Notes: generated by a model not told the origin, from the letters alone. Positions 36,260-44,771 are shown, counted from the first letter of the stretch. The stretch: 64,000 bases of DNA from Candidatus Leptofilum gracile (GCA_016713825.1 JADJOJ010000003.1:372001-436000); one strand, 5' to 3'. Numbers and translations are program-made.

Positions 36260-37417
36260 ATGAAATACGCACACATTGTGGGCTGGGGCAGCTTTCGCCC
36301 CGATAAAATTTTGACCAACAACGACCTGGCAAGGATGGTAGACACCTCCGACGAATGGATTTTTTCACGCACCGGCATCCGCGAACGGCGCATTGCCAGC
36401 GAAAAAGAAACCACCGCCACGCTGGCCTTTGAAGCCGCCGCCCGCGCGCTGGAACGGGCCGATTTGCACCCGTCGCAGGTGGAGCTGATTATTGTGGCCA
36501 CCTCTACGCCGGAGTACATTTTCCCCTCTACAGCGTGCCGCGTGCAGGATTATTTGGGCGCCACCAAAGCGGGCGCGTTTGACCTGAGCGCCGCCTGCTC
36601 TGGCTTTGTCTACGGGCTCAGCATGGCTTCCCAGGCGATCCAGACAGAATCGGTGCGCAACGCCATTGTGATTGGCGCAGAAACGATGTCGCGGGTGCTG
36701 GATTGGGAAGACCGGGGCACCTGCATTCTGTTTGGCGATGGGGCGGGGGCGGTGGTGCTCAAAGGCTCCTCTGTGCCCGGTGGGGTGCTGGCCTCCACGC
36801 TGCGCTCCGATGGTTCTGGCGGCGACTTGCTGAGTCTGCCTGCCGTCTACCACAACCCAATGCCGATGCTGGGGCCAGAATATTTGCACAATGGGCACAA
36901 AAAAAACACGGTAGAGATGAACGGCCGTCAGGTGTTCCGTTTTGCCACGCAGGTGATCGCCTCATCCATTGAAGAAACGATTGCCAAAGCGGGGCTGACC
37001 ATCGACGAGATCGCCCTGATTGTGCCGCACCAGGCCAACACGCGGATTATTGAAACGGCCGCAAAACGGCTGAAAATCCCCCAGGAACGGTTTTACATGA
37101 ATGTGCATGCGGTAGGCAACACCTCGGCCGCTTCCATTCCCATTGCCCTGTGCGATGCGGTGCACGACGGCCGTTTGCGTCCAGACGACAATGTGGTATT
37201 TGTTGGCTTTGGCGGCGGTCTCACCTGGGCTTCAGCGGTGGTGAAGTGGAACGTGACGCCGCCAGAAATTTCATTGCCGCGCCGCGAGTGGCGGCGGGCG
37301 CGTTATATTGTGGCCCGTGGTCGCTCTAAGCTGAAGAAGTGGCGGCGGCGGATTATTGATCGGGTGGCTGGTTCGCCGACCCCCGACGCGAGGATGCGTG
37401 ATGCAGGTAAAAAGTAA
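36260..37417 (+). CDS. fabH: 3-oxoacyl-ACP synthase III family (FabH)
   Basis: A 385-residue KASIII enzyme. The catalytic Cys is in SAACSGFVYGL, the His in PHQANTRI and the Asn in AVGNTSAASIP, all in the right order. The N-terminal region has DTSDEWIFSRTGIRERR. KASIII begins fatty acid chains by joining acetyl- or branched acyl-CoA to malonyl-ACP. A ~60-residue basic tail (after about 325; RREWRRARYIVARGRSKL...) is not part of the core fold. ATG 36260 has GAGGA upstream. The next gene starts inside its last codons. Paralogues making acyl-head groups or quinolones look similar, so in vivo substrate is open. Confidence 0.88.
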   Translation: MKYAHIVGWGSFRPDKILTNNDLARMVDTSDEWIFSRTGIRERRIASEKETTATLAFEAAARALERADLHPSQVELIIVATSTPEYIFPSTACRVQDYLGATKAGAFDLSAACSGFVYGLSMASQAIQTESVRNAIVIGAETMSRVLDWEDRGTCILFGDGAGAVVLKGSSVPGGVLASTLRSDGSGGDLLSLPAVYHNPMPMLGPEYLHNGHKKNTVEMNGRQVFRFATQVIASSIEETIAKAGLTIDEIALIVPHQANTRIIETAAKRLKIPQERFYMNVHAVGNTSAASIPIALCDAVHDGRLRPDDNVVFVGFGGGLTWASAVVKWNVTPPEISLPRREWRRARYIVARGRSKLKKWRRRIIDRVAGSPTPDARMRDAGKK

Positions 37418-38027
37418 TCAACAGAGGGAACGGCCGTTGCCCAACTGGTTTTGGGGCATTCCCCTGGCTTTGTTAATTGGCGTGACGCTGCTTATTGCCC
37501 TGGGGCCAGAAGAGCGCACTCTGGGCGGCGGTATTCGCTCGGTGTACCTGCATGTGGGGCTGATTTGGGCTGGATTGGTGGGGTTTGGCGGAACGGCCGT
37601 ACTTGGCCTGGGGCTGCTCATCACCCAAAAACCAGCCTGGCTGCGCTGGCTGTCGCCTGTCAGCTGGGTGGCGCTGGGCTTTTACGCGGCGGGCGTCTTC
37701 ATGAGCATGGTCGCTTCTGCCGACAACTGGGGCGCGGTCTTTTTGCAGGAGCCGCGCATGGCCGCCTCGCTAAATGGATTGGCGGTGGCTACCATTTTGC
37801 TCATTTTGGGCAGCTGGCAGCCGTGGCTGCGCGTGCGCGGGGCGCTGTCGGCCAGCGTCATTTTTATCCTGCTCTGGTTCAACTTTAGTGCAGAGCTGGT
37901 GCTCCATCCGCAAAACCCCATCACCAACTCCGAGGCAACGCCCATTCGCTTAACTTTTTTCTTTGTTACGGCGCTGTTTGTGGCCCTGGCCGCCTGGATG
38001 GTCATGCTGCTGCGCAAAACGGCGTGA
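37401..38027 (+). CDS. Multi-spanning membrane protein resembling CcmC/CcsA heme-handling proteins
   Basis: A 208-residue hydrophobic protein with about six TM segments. GIRSVYLHVGLIWAGL recalls the CcmC R-x-x-Y-x-H-V pattern. WGAVFLQEPRMAAS recalls the WWD-like WGxxWxWDPRxT motif, although the key Trp/Asp residues are not all kept. CcmC and CcsA proteins present heme for cytochrome c maturation, and a c-type NirK lies 7 kb upstream. The similarity is partial; another membrane function is possible. It overlaps fabH by 17 bp and starts at an ATG overlapping GAGGATG. Confidence 0.45.
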   Translation: MQVKSNQQRERPLPNWFWGIPLALLIGVTLLIALGPEERTLGGGIRSVYLHVGLIWAGLVGFGGTAVLGLGLLITQKPAWLRWLSPVSWVALGFYAAGVFMSMVASADNWGAVFLQEPRMAASLNGLAVATILLILGSWQPWLRVRGALSASVIFILLWFNFSAELVLHPQNPITNSEATPIRLTFFFVTALFVALAAWMVMLLRKTA

Positions 38028-38034
38028 CGCTGTA

Positions 38035-38088
38035 TTTCCCCGGAAACTGTTCAAATGAAACATTCTCCAAGAGAAGTTTCCGGGGAAA
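38035..38088. repeat. TTTCCCCGGAAACT hairpin
   Basis: Arms 38035-38048 and 38075-38088 are exact complements (TTTCCCCGGAAACT/AGTTTCCGGGGAAA). A near-identical hairpin lies at 46126-46178. Confidence 0.75.
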
Positions 38089-38102
38089 TTTTACGATTTC
38101 CC

Positions 38103-38588
38103 ATGATGATTCGCGAAGCAACTGAGCAAGATTTTGATGGCATCTGGCCCATTTTTCAGGAGATTGTGGCGGCGGGCGAGACGTACGCCTATGCCCGCGA
38201 TACCAGCCCGGATGAAGCGCGGCGGCTGTGGCTAGAGATGCCTCGTCAAACGTTTGTGGTGGAAGAAGACGGCCGTATCCTGGCCACCTACTTCATCAAA
38301 ACCAACCAGGCGGGGCCGGGCAGCCACGTCTGCAACTGCGGCTACATGGTGGCTTCTCAGGCGCGCGGGCGCGGCCTGGCCACGCTGATGTGTGAACATT
38401 CGCAAAAAGTGGCGGTTGCGTTGGGTTACCGGGCGATGCAGTTCAACTTTGTGGCGTCATCCAACGAGGGGGCGGTGCGGCTGTGGCACAAGCTGGGTTT
38501 CGAGACGGTGGGGCGGCTGCCAAAGGCGTTTAATCATCCAACTAAAGGATTTGTGGACGCGCTGGTGATGTACAAATGGCTGGGATAG
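38103..38588 (+). CDS. GNAT-family N-acetyltransferase
   Basis: A 161-residue GNAT with the phosphinothricin/RimI-like layout. Strands lead to YMVASQARGRGLATLMCEHS (acetyl-CoA loop R-G-R-G-L-A), and a final ASSNEGAVRLWHKLGFETVG. The substrate is unknown. Start at 38103 (MMIREATEQDF), with an alternative ATG three bases later. An upstream ATG at 38055 would translate the hairpin repeat. No clear Shine-Dalgarno site is seen. Confidence 0.82.
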   Translation: MMIREATEQDFDGIWPIFQEIVAAGETYAYARDTSPDEARRLWLEMPRQTFVVEEDGRILATYFIKTNQAGPGSHVCNCGYMVASQARGRGLATLMCEHSQKVAVALGYRAMQFNFVASSNEGAVRLWHKLGFETVGRLPKAFNHPTKGFVDALVMYKWLG

Positions 38589-38608
38589 CCTGGGGATTTA
38601 TCCCCAGG
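38589..38608. terminator. CCTGGGGATTTATCCCCAGG palindrome between convergent genes
   Basis: A perfect 10-bp-arm hairpin between the stops of two convergent genes. A near-identical copy is at 51509-51528. It probably works as a bidirectional terminator or folding element. Confidence 0.65.
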
Positions 38609-39262
38609 TTATGGGGTGGTTTTTACGGCCGTTGCAATCTGCTTCAAAATCACTTCTTCCCCCACCACCCCTTCCATGTGCACCCGATTGTTGAGCACCA
38701 TGTGCGGCAAATAGTTGAGCGAGTACCGGTCAACGGCCGTTGGGAATTGGTCCACCATCACAAAAAAAGTGCGGATATGTTCGCTCACCACGGCCATATT
38801 GAACAGCGGCTGGGCCATGAGCGCCCCGGCTTCATTGTCGGCCGCGCTGAACAGCTCGATGTTTACTGGCTGGCTGAGCTGCTTGAGCTTGATGCGGGTC
38901 AGCGCCTCCAGCGTCATGCCCCGGAAGGAGACGGCCTGAACGGCCGTAATAAACGACGTCATCGCATACCCGTTGGGCAGGCCAATCAGCCGCACGCCAA
39001 AATCGTGCCACTCGTCGGCGGGGCCGCCCATGATGCCCAGCACGGGGTAATAATGGTAGTTGATGCGCCGGGGCAGGGTTTGGGTGGTGAGCTGGCTAAA
39101 TCGCTCGCTGAGGCTTTGTAGGAGAACGGCCGTTTCCTTCTCTGCCTCACTCATTGCCGGGTCCCCCCATAGAATGATATGCACCGGCTCCGGTAAGTTT
39201 TCCAACAGGTCAGGCAGCTGCGCCCAGGTGTCCGCGTCAAACGGGTGAGAAATATCGTCCAT
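38609..39262 (-). CDS. Protein-disulfide-oxidoreductase-like protein lacking cysteines at both active sites
   Basis: A 217-residue protein of the PDO (two linked thioredoxin folds) kind. Module 1 ends in DFGVRLIGLPNGYAMTSFIT, matching the D-Y-G-I-R-x-x-G-I-P-A-G-Y block. Module 2 has VNIELFSAADNEAGALMAQP where CPYC is expected, then ITAxx-type strands and LPHMVLNNRVHMEGVVGEE. In active PDO/glutaredoxin-like proteins both modules or the second carry CxxC. No Cys is visible here in either position, so it is probably not a redox enzyme and may have become a binding or structural protein. It ends the 12-gene minus-strand run. Confidence 0.65.
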   Translation of the reverse strand: MDDISHPFDADTWAQLPDLLENLPEPVHIILWGDPAMSEAEKETAVLLQSLSERFSQLTTQTLPRRINYHYYPVLGIMGGPADEWHDFGVRLIGLPNGYAMTSFITAVQAVSFRGMTLEALTRIKLKQLSQPVNIELFSAADNEAGALMAQPLFNMAVVSEHIRTFFVMVDQFPTAVDRYSLNYLPHMVLNNRVHMEGVVGEEVILKQIATAVKTTP

Positions 39263-39295
39263 GCCGCGTATTCTACTTGATTTTTTGAATTAGGC

Positions 39296-39829
39296 TTAGC
39301 TTAGGACTGCTTGATGAAGCGGTACGTGGCGTTCGCCAGTGTCGTAGAGGAGGGTGAGGTTGGTCACCAGCACGTCCCAGGCGAGGGGTTGGCGGTTGAG
39401 CCAGGTGACAATCGGGCCGAGCTGGTCGGGGGTGATGTCGTTGTGGCCGAGGGTGATGTGGGGGAACCAGTTTTGCGGTGCGTAGTAGTCGAGCGAGGCG
39501 TGAGCGACGGCTTGTAGCTGGGGCCAAAGCGTGGTGTGTAGCGCTTGCAGCTGTGGCGAGCGGGCTACGGGAAGGTACAAAACGGGCAAATCGCCGGGGA
39601 AGATGCCGATGCCGGTGGTTTTGACGGTGAAGGGTGGGGTGGATACGGCCGTTTCCAGCAAAACCGTTCTCAACTTTTCTAACTCATAGGTGGGGGCAAC
39701 GTGGTAGCTAAAGTGGGGAACGGCCGTTGCCTCCGGCGCACCCACCCCGAACAAACGGTTCATCTCGGCCCACAATTGGTAAACCTGGCCCAGATGTGGC
39801 TCCTCTAAAACCGTCACAACGCTGTGCAT
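39296..39829 (-). CDS. 2H phosphoesterase (2'-5' RNA ligase-like)
   Basis: A 177-residue two-motif protein of the 2H superfamily (LigT/ThpR-like). The motifs are PHFSYHV (H-x-S) near residue 39 and PHITLGH (H-x-T) near residue 122, the second followed by a TPDQLG helix. Members are cyclic phosphodiesterases or RNA ligases acting on 2',3'- or 2',5'-linked phosphates. No substrate can be assigned. The ATG at 39829 lies 8 bp after the stop of the SHOCT-like protein, so it belongs to the long minus-strand run. Confidence 0.78.
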   Translation of the reverse strand: MHSVVTVLEEPHLGQVYQLWAEMNRLFGVGAPEATAVPHFSYHVAPTYELEKLRTVLLETAVSTPPFTVKTTGIGIFPGDLPVLYLPVARSPQLQALHTTLWPQLQAVAHASLDYYAPQNWFPHITLGHNDITPDQLGPIVTWLNRQPLAWDVLVTNLTLLYDTGERHVPLHQAVLS

Positions 39830-39837
39830 GGGTGGCG

Positions 39838-40221
39838 CTATTCCACAAAAATCTCGACGCGTTCGCCCGATTCCTCGTCGGTCACGTCAATCACTTTGCC
39901 CTGCTGCCCGCTGCGAATGGCGGCCATCATCTCTTGCAGCTTGCCATCTTCCATGTCGGGCACAAAGCGGGCGCCCATCTTTAGCCCCACGTTCACCAGG
40001 CCAAAAGGAATGTTCACATTCACCTTGTTGCGGCCGCTAAACGTGTCTGTGACGCGCACGCGGAACCAGCGCGGGTTGCTAGCGCCTCCCTTTAGCGGCA
40101 TGGATGGCGCGCTACTTTTCTCCTTGCCCAGGGCACGCAGCAGCTCCGCCCCGTCGGCGGCGCTGATTTTGCCTTCTTCGATCATTTTCAAAATTTGCAT
40201 ACGTTCTTCTGCGGATGCCAT
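39838..40221 (-). CDS. SHOCT-like protein with C-terminal beta domain (copy 2)
   Basis: A 127-residue protein. An N-terminal SHOCT/LiaX-like helical pair (RMQILKMIEEGKISAADGAELLRAL) is followed by a Ser/Pro-rich linker. The C-terminal domain has NPRWFRVRVTDTFSGRNKVN, VNIPFGLVNVGLKMGARF and VIDVTDEESGERVEIFVE. The C-terminal domain is shared with the proteins at 46184-46612 and 42328-42750. LiaX-type helical pairs in Firmicutes sense envelope damage; function here is inferred. It follows the GNAT gene in the minus-strand run. Confidence 0.7.
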   Translation of the reverse strand: MASAEERMQILKMIEEGKISAADGAELLRALGKEKSSAPSMPLKGGASNPRWFRVRVTDTFSGRNKVNVNIPFGLVNVGLKMGARFVPDMEDGKLQEMMAAIRSGQQGKVIDVTDEESGERVEIFVE

Positions 40222-40315
40222 GATTGTCCTCTATGATTCATTTGTGTTCATGTGATTAAGTTTTCACGTGTTATGTTTTTTTCACACTTAAAAACCTGAA
40301 AACCTGAGCACCAAT

Positions 40316-41302
40316 TTACGCTAAGTCCAGCCGCATGTGCGTGAGCGTGCGGCGGGGCTGGAAGTTTGCCTCTTGCAGCAGCGCGTTGACCAGTTCGTCA
40401 TTGTCTGGATGCTCTATGTGTGCATTGCGGCGCGGCAGTTGCTGCAACCGCCGGATGAGCTTGGCCAGCAACGGCCGTTCCAACCGACCCTGCCACGCTG
40501 GATGCACCCGCAGCGTTAGCTCATGCGAACGCCCCCACTCGGTGCTGATTTGGGCCAGGCCCACCAGCTGGTTTTGCCCACTGCTGGTGACCCACGTTTC
40601 GCTCTGACGGCCGTTCAAAAAATTACTCACATTTGCCCAAAAACCGCGCTTGTACGCCTCTGGCTTTAGCTGCTCTGGCCAATGCAGATCGTTGTGCAAC
40701 GCCTGGCGATCGAGCCCGTACGCATCGCGCCACTCCTGCCGCTTTAGCTCGCGGATAGCCGGCCCGGCGCTTTCCAGGTTCAAATCTAGCCGCCGCAGCC
40801 GGGAAATGGAGGTGCTCCAGTTGGTCATGCTGCCAATGGTGCTGTAATTTAGCGATTTGTAAAGATCAACGGCGGCGCTGTTTTGCTTGACCACCTGCAA
40901 CAAAATCTGGTTGCCGCCACGCTGCCGCACTAGATTTTCTACCTGCTTCATCAGCAGCCGAGCGATGCCCTGCCGCCGGTAATCTGGATGCACCGCCACG
41001 TTAACCACCAGATACCGCCCCGGCATTTCGGTGGTGAGAACCGTAACGTTGCCGACGATACGGCCGTCTGCTTCCCACACAAAACCCAATGACAATTTGG
41101 CCGCTGCCGGGCTCAATCGCCACAAAATGGCGGGCGACTGGGCGGCAGCGGCCGTGCCGGCAAACATGCGCTGTCCTTCAGCGTCTAGCGATTTGCCAAA
41201 AACCAGCTCCAACAACCGCAAAATACCGGGAATATCGGTATTCAGGTTGATAGCACGCGGCCCATTTTTTGATTGGTCTTGCGAGGGTGCAGTAACGATC
41301 AT
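40316..41302 (-). CDS. GNAT-family acetyltransferase, two-domain
   Basis: A 328-residue protein. An N-terminal GNAT domain has YLVVNVAVHPDYRRQGIARLLM (motif A) and QNSAAVDLYKSLNYSTIG. A C-terminal half repeats the fold more weakly (HELTLRVHPAWQGRLERPLL...), ending in QEANFQPRRTLTHMRLDLA. Duplicated GNATs with a degenerate second domain are common (mycothiol synthase-like). The substrate is unknown. It lies between the ABC-2 permease and a SHOCT-like gene in the same orientation. Confidence 0.75.
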   Translation of the reverse strand: MIVTAPSQDQSKNGPRAINLNTDIPGILRLLELVFGKSLDAEGQRMFAGTAAAAQSPAILWRLSPAAAKLSLGFVWEADGRIVGNVTVLTTEMPGRYLVVNVAVHPDYRRQGIARLLMKQVENLVRQRGGNQILLQVVKQNSAAVDLYKSLNYSTIGSMTNWSTSISRLRRLDLNLESAGPAIRELKRQEWRDAYGLDRQALHNDLHWPEQLKPEAYKRGFWANVSNFLNGRQSETWVTSSGQNQLVGLAQISTEWGRSHELTLRVHPAWQGRLERPLLAKLIRRLQQLPRRNAHIEHPDNDELVNALLQEANFQPRRTLTHMRLDLA

Positions 41303-41389
41303 ACAGTTTGCGAGTATGCAAATAGGCGAGTGTGCAAGTCATAAAAATATGGGCAAACTTGCCATTGGCAAACTCGCTACTCGCACACG
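41303..41389. repeat. GCGAGT/ACTCGC inverted repeat
   Basis: GTTTGCGAGTATGCAAATAG and GCGAGTGTGCAAG on one side face CTTGCCATTGGCAAACTCGC and ACTCGCACAC on the other, an imperfect hairpin in the gap between permease and GNAT genes. Confidence 0.55.
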
Positions 41390-42262
41390 CTAATATTCCG
41401 ACAAACTCCCTCTGCGCCGGGCCTGGTTTTCTGCTTTGCGGTACAGCCAGAAGCCCAGCAGAGGCATGGCAACGCCAAAAAGCGTCACAATACCTAATTC
41501 TACACCAATCGGGGCCAGTTCGGGGAATCCATTTGGATATCCCATCAGCGTGGAGCGGAAAGCGTCTACGCCGTAAGAAAGCGGAATCGCTTTGGCGATC
41601 CACAGCATTGGCTCTGGCAAGGCGGCAAATGGGAAAAACGGGGCGCAAAACACCATAAAGCCGAATTGCAGCAGGTTTACGGCCGTATTCGCCGCCTCCT
41701 TAATCCGCAATGTTAAAGCCGCAAAGGCAAAGCCCGTGCCAAACGTGCCAGACAAAGTCATGAGCAAAATGTACAGCGCCAGCGGCCCGTTGTGGAACGG
41801 CAGCTCGCCCAGCATGGAACTCATCAGCACGGCCGCTCCAATCGACAGCAGTCCCGTCCACAGCAGCGTCAGCGCCACCCGCGAGGCCAGCGCCGCAAAC
41901 TTGGACGCCGGGCTGAGGTAAAGCTGCTCTAGCGTGCCCTGTTTTTGCTCCCGCCGCACGTTAAACCCCACGCTCCACAGCGTGTCCGACAAATAAATGA
42001 ACAGCACAAAACCGTACACCACCAGCCCGGTCACGTCGCTGCTAGACTCGCTCTGCACGCCATCCGGGGCAAACATCAGCCCGGCCAGCGTCAGCACCAC
42101 CACAATGAGGAAGATTTGGGCAAAGCTGGCCACAAACTCTACCGGGTAGCGCAGCTGGATGATGAACTCTTTTTTCACCATCGCCGCAAAGGCGCTCAGC
42201 GTGGCCATCGGTTCAGACATGCGCTCGTATGGCTCTTTTTTGTGGGGGGAAACGGCCGTCAT
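41390..42262 (-). CDS. ABC-2 type transporter permease (subunit B)
   Basis: A 290-residue membrane protein with about six TM segments of the ABC-2/DrrB class: the first near EFVASFAQIFLIVVVLTLAGL, a central cytoplasmic stretch with NVRREQKQGTLEQLYLSPAS (coupling helix), then three TMs and a last one near VELGIVTLFGVAMPLLGFWL. GAGGTG precedes the ATG at 42262. With 42827-43684 and the ATPase at 43762-44763 it forms one exporter. The cargo is unknown; DrrAB-type pumps export lipids or antibiotics. Confidence 0.85.
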   Translation of the reverse strand: MTAVSPHKKEPYERMSEPMATLSAFAAMVKKEFIIQLRYPVEFVASFAQIFLIVVVLTLAGLMFAPDGVQSESSSDVTGLVVYGFVLFIYLSDTLWSVGFNVRREQKQGTLEQLYLSPASKFAALASRVALTLLWTGLLSIGAAVLMSSMLGELPFHNGPLALYILLMTLSGTFGTGFAFAALTLRIKEAANTAVNLLQFGFMVFCAPFFPFAALPEPMLWIAKAIPLSYGVDAFRSTLMGYPNGFPELAPIGVELGIVTLFGVAMPLLGFWLYRKAENQARRRGSLSEY

Positions 42263-42284
42263 CTCAAAACACCTCAAAAGGGAT

Positions 42285-42328
42285 TAGAGATTGTGTGCTT
42301 TTAATCTCCAATCTCTAATCTCCCAATT
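42285..42328. repeat. GATTAGAGATTG hairpin
   Basis: GGATTAGAGATTG pairs with CCAATCTCTAATC around a short loop. It fills the gap between two genes of the minus-strand run. Confidence 0.7.
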
Positions 42329-42750
42329 TAATCCAACCCAATAATCACCAACTCGCCATCATCCTCAACGCGAATAAACTCGATGGCCATCATCGAATCC
42401 AGATAGGTTTCCAACGTTTTGGCCGGATTGTCACTCTCGGTCATCAGGTTGCGCAGGCGCAGCGCCTGGTTCACCGGTGGCTGCGTGGGCAGCAGCAGCC
42501 CCACCAGCGGAATCGGAATCGGGATGCGCAGGTTGACCCGCTCACCGTCGCCAGGGTTATGCACAAAAATGCGCAGCCAGGAAAACAACGCCCGACGGCC
42601 GATTTTCACCGGAGCTGCTTTGGCCATCGACTGCACCGTTTCCACCTGCACCATCATCTCTTTGCTGTCCGAAGCTGGCTGCCACACCGCCTTTTCCTGC
42701 GGCAAAACCACCACCTGCTTTTCCACTGATTTGTAGGATTCGCTCATCAC
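42328..42750 (-). CDS. Small protein with the SHOCT-partner C-terminal beta domain (no SHOCT helix)
   Basis: A 140-residue protein of unknown function. After a hydrophilic N-terminus, SWLRIFVHNPGDGERVNLRI then PIPIPLVGLLLP and a final SMMAIEFIRVEDDGELVIIGL follow the same order of strands as the C-terminal domains of the proteins at 39838-40221 and 46184-46612. It lacks the helical SHOCT-like module. It lies between the two ABC-2 permease genes, so it may serve the exporter. Confidence 0.6.
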   Translation of the reverse strand: MMSESYKSVEKQVVVLPQEKAVWQPASDSKEMMVQVETVQSMAKAAPVKIGRRALFSWLRIFVHNPGDGERVNLRIPIPIPLVGLLLPTQPPVNQALRLRNLMTESDNPAKTLETYLDSMMAIEFIRVEDDGELVIIGLD

Positions 42751-42765
42751 TTCCTCTTGTTGTTA

Positions 42766-42820
42766 AACCTGACAGGTCTACCATGCGAAGCAAGCTTCAG
42801 CTGAACAGACCTGTCAGGTT
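42766..42820. repeat. AACCTGACAGGTCT hairpin
   Basis: Exact 14-bp arms at 42766-42779 and 42807-42820, with an inner GAAGC/GCTTC stem. It is the same family as the longer palindrome at 47138-47170, and lies between two operon genes. Confidence 0.75.
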
Positions 42821-42826
42821 TTCTTG

Positions 42827-43684
42827 CTAAAACTGCCCAATGCCCTGATTACCCCGCAAATTGCCTTCTGTGCGGGTGAAAACCCAAATGCCAAACAGCG
42901 GTGCAAACAGCAAAAACGCCCACAGCACCGCCATGTCCAGATACCACGTTTCCAAAAAGAAACCCACGCCCAGCAAGGCCGATCGCACCCCGTTCACCAT
43001 CCAGGTGGGTGGGAAAAGCTGGGCAATAAACCGCACAAACGGCGGCAGCACCGTTACCGGGAAGAAGATGCCCATCAAAAAGCTCACCAGCCACTGCATC
43101 AAATTCAGTACCGACTGCGACTCTTTAATTTTGAGCACCACCGCGCCAAAAATGAAGGCGATGCCATACAGCGGAATGAGCCCCACAAAAAGGAACAGCA
43201 GCGCCAGGATGATGTCCCCCTGAAAGGGATTGACGCGAAAGATTAAACAGCCAATGAGGAAGGCGATTACGGCCGTTCCCGTACTCCGTATGGCGCTGTA
43301 CAAACAAACCCCGGCAATGAGCACCGGGCTGCTTGTGGGCGTTATGTAAACCGCCTCCAGCGTGCCCGTCTCCTGCTCAAAGCGTACCCAGTACGCTATG
43401 TGCCAAAACGCGCCCGACACAATCGTGAACACGTTGGCCCCGATGAGCAGGTAAGCCACATAGTTGGCCGTGCCGGTGTTGGCCGCAAAATTGGCCGCCG
43501 CCTGGTCGCCCGCCGTCGCCTGCCCCAGCAGCATCGGCATCGCCGCAAACACAATGGGAATGATGAACTCCATCACCAGCTGCCCAGGGTAGCGGGAGAT
43601 GTTGATCAGCCGCAGTCGCGTCTCGGCCAGCATGGCCGACAGCTTGTGGCGAAAGGTGGGGGGAGTGTACTGAATCGTTGTCAT
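42827..43684 (-). CDS. ABC-2 type transporter permease (subunit A)
   Basis: A 285-residue membrane protein with about six TMs. The N-terminal part lacks early repeats; the middle has VRFEQETGTLEAVYITPTSS, the ABC-2 coupling helix, then TMs at ALLFLFVGLIPLYGIAFIFG and SFLMGIFFPVTVLP. A PFVRFIAQLFPPTWMVNGVR segment matches the ABC2_membrane family end. It is the partner of 41390-42262 and of the DrrA-like ATPase. Confidence 0.85.
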   Translation of the reverse strand: MTTIQYTPPTFRHKLSAMLAETRLRLINISRYPGQLVMEFIIPIVFAAMPMLLGQATAGDQAAANFAANTGTANYVAYLLIGANVFTIVSGAFWHIAYWVRFEQETGTLEAVYITPTSSPVLIAGVCLYSAIRSTGTAVIAFLIGCLIFRVNPFQGDIILALLFLFVGLIPLYGIAFIFGAVVLKIKESQSVLNLMQWLVSFLMGIFFPVTVLPPFVRFIAQLFPPTWMVNGVRSALLGVGFFLETWYLDMAVLWAFLLFAPLFGIWVFTRTEGNLRGNQGIGQF

Positions 43685-43689
43685 TTTGG

Positions 43690-43761
43690 TGTGGAGTAAT
43701 CAGTAATCAGTAATCAGTGAGCCAGTAACTGATTACTGACCTACTGATTACTGAACACTGG
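43690..43761. repeat. CAGTAATCAG/CTGATTACTG inverted repeat
   Basis: CAGTAATCAGTAATCAGTGAG pairs with CTGATTACTGACCTACTGATTACTG in the gap between permease and ATPase genes. Same family as 11417-11510 and 46637-46712. Confidence 0.75.
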
Positions 43762-44763
43762 TTACTGAGCCGTATCCTCCGCCAGGGTGCGGCCGGTGTG
43801 GGCGATGAACACATCCTCCAGCGTCACCTCTTCTGGCGTGATTTTTTGCAAGATGGCCCCGTGCCCGCTGAGCGTTTGGATGAGTTGGGGCAGAACGGCC
43901 GTTTGATTCGGCGTCACCACGGTCAATTGATTGTGGCCATTGACAGAGGTGATGGCAGAACGGGTGATGCCGTGGAGGCTGGCAACGGCCGTACTCGCCT
44001 GCGTCGGAATCACCCCTTCTAGCTTAATCACTGTTTCCTGCCCAATAGACTCTTTTAATGCGGGAACAGTACCCTGGGCAATCACCTCGCCCCGGTCGAT
44101 AATTGCCACCCGGTTGCACAACGTTTCCGCCTCGGCCATGATGTGGGTGGTGTAAATCACCGTCTTGCCCTGCTGGTTCAGCTCACGCACAACCGCCCGC
44201 AGCTCTCGCGCCGAGGGTAAATCCAGCGTGTTGGTCGGCTCGTCCAAAATGAGCAGCGGCGCGTCGTTGATGAGCGCCTTGGCAAACGCGAGCTTCATTT
44301 TTTGGCCGGAGGAGTAGGTTTCTACCGGTCGGTCGGCATATTCGCCCAAATTGAGCCGCTCGATGACCGAATCGGCGCGGCGGGCGCGGGCCGCCGGTGG
44401 CAGATGGTACAGGGCACCAAAGAAAACCAGGTTTTCCCGCCCGGTTAGCTTCCAGTAGAGGCCGCGCTCGCCCATGAGCATGCAGCCCACGGTAGCCCGG
44501 ATGGCGTCATCCTGCTTGGTGAGTTCGAAGCCGTTGATGAAGGCACGGCCGTTTGTGGGCAGCAGCAGGGTGGTGAGAATCTTGATCAGCGTGGTTTTAC
44601 CCGCGCCGTTGGGGCCAAGCAGCCCAAAAATCTCACCCCGCTCAATCTCCAGCGAGACGCCCTTCAGCGCATCCACCTGTCGCACCGACGATTTGAACAG
44701 CCCCTGCCGCTTCTTGGTCTGGTACGTTTTTTGCAAATTCTCAATTCGGACAGGTATGGTCAT
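43762..44763 (-). CDS. DrrA/NatA-type ABC transporter ATP-binding protein
   Basis: A 333-residue ABC ATPase. Walker A GPNGAGKTT is near residue 50, signature YSSGQKMKLAFA, Walker B LLILDEPTNTLD, H-loop ... VIYTTHIMAEAE. A C-terminal ~100-residue extension (STAVASLHGITRSAITSVNG...) is the DrrA-like regulatory domain. With the two ABC-2 permeases it makes an exporter. Position inside the DUF4097/SHOCT run suggests export of a damaging compound or a cell-envelope component; the cargo cannot be told from sequence. Confidence 0.9.
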   Translation of the reverse strand: MTIPVRIENLQKTYQTKKRQGLFKSSVRQVDALKGVSLEIERGEIFGLLGPNGAGKTTLIKILTTLLLPTNGRAFINGFELTKQDDAIRATVGCMLMGERGLYWKLTGRENLVFFGALYHLPPAARARRADSVIERLNLGEYADRPVETYSSGQKMKLAFAKALINDAPLLILDEPTNTLDLPSARELRAVVRELNQQGKTVIYTTHIMAEAETLCNRVAIIDRGEVIAQGTVPALKESIGQETVIKLEGVIPTQASTAVASLHGITRSAITSVNGHNQLTVVTPNQTAVLPQLIQTLSGHGAILQKITPEEVTLEDVFIAHTGRTLAEDTAQ

Positions 44764-44771
44764 GGTTTACC

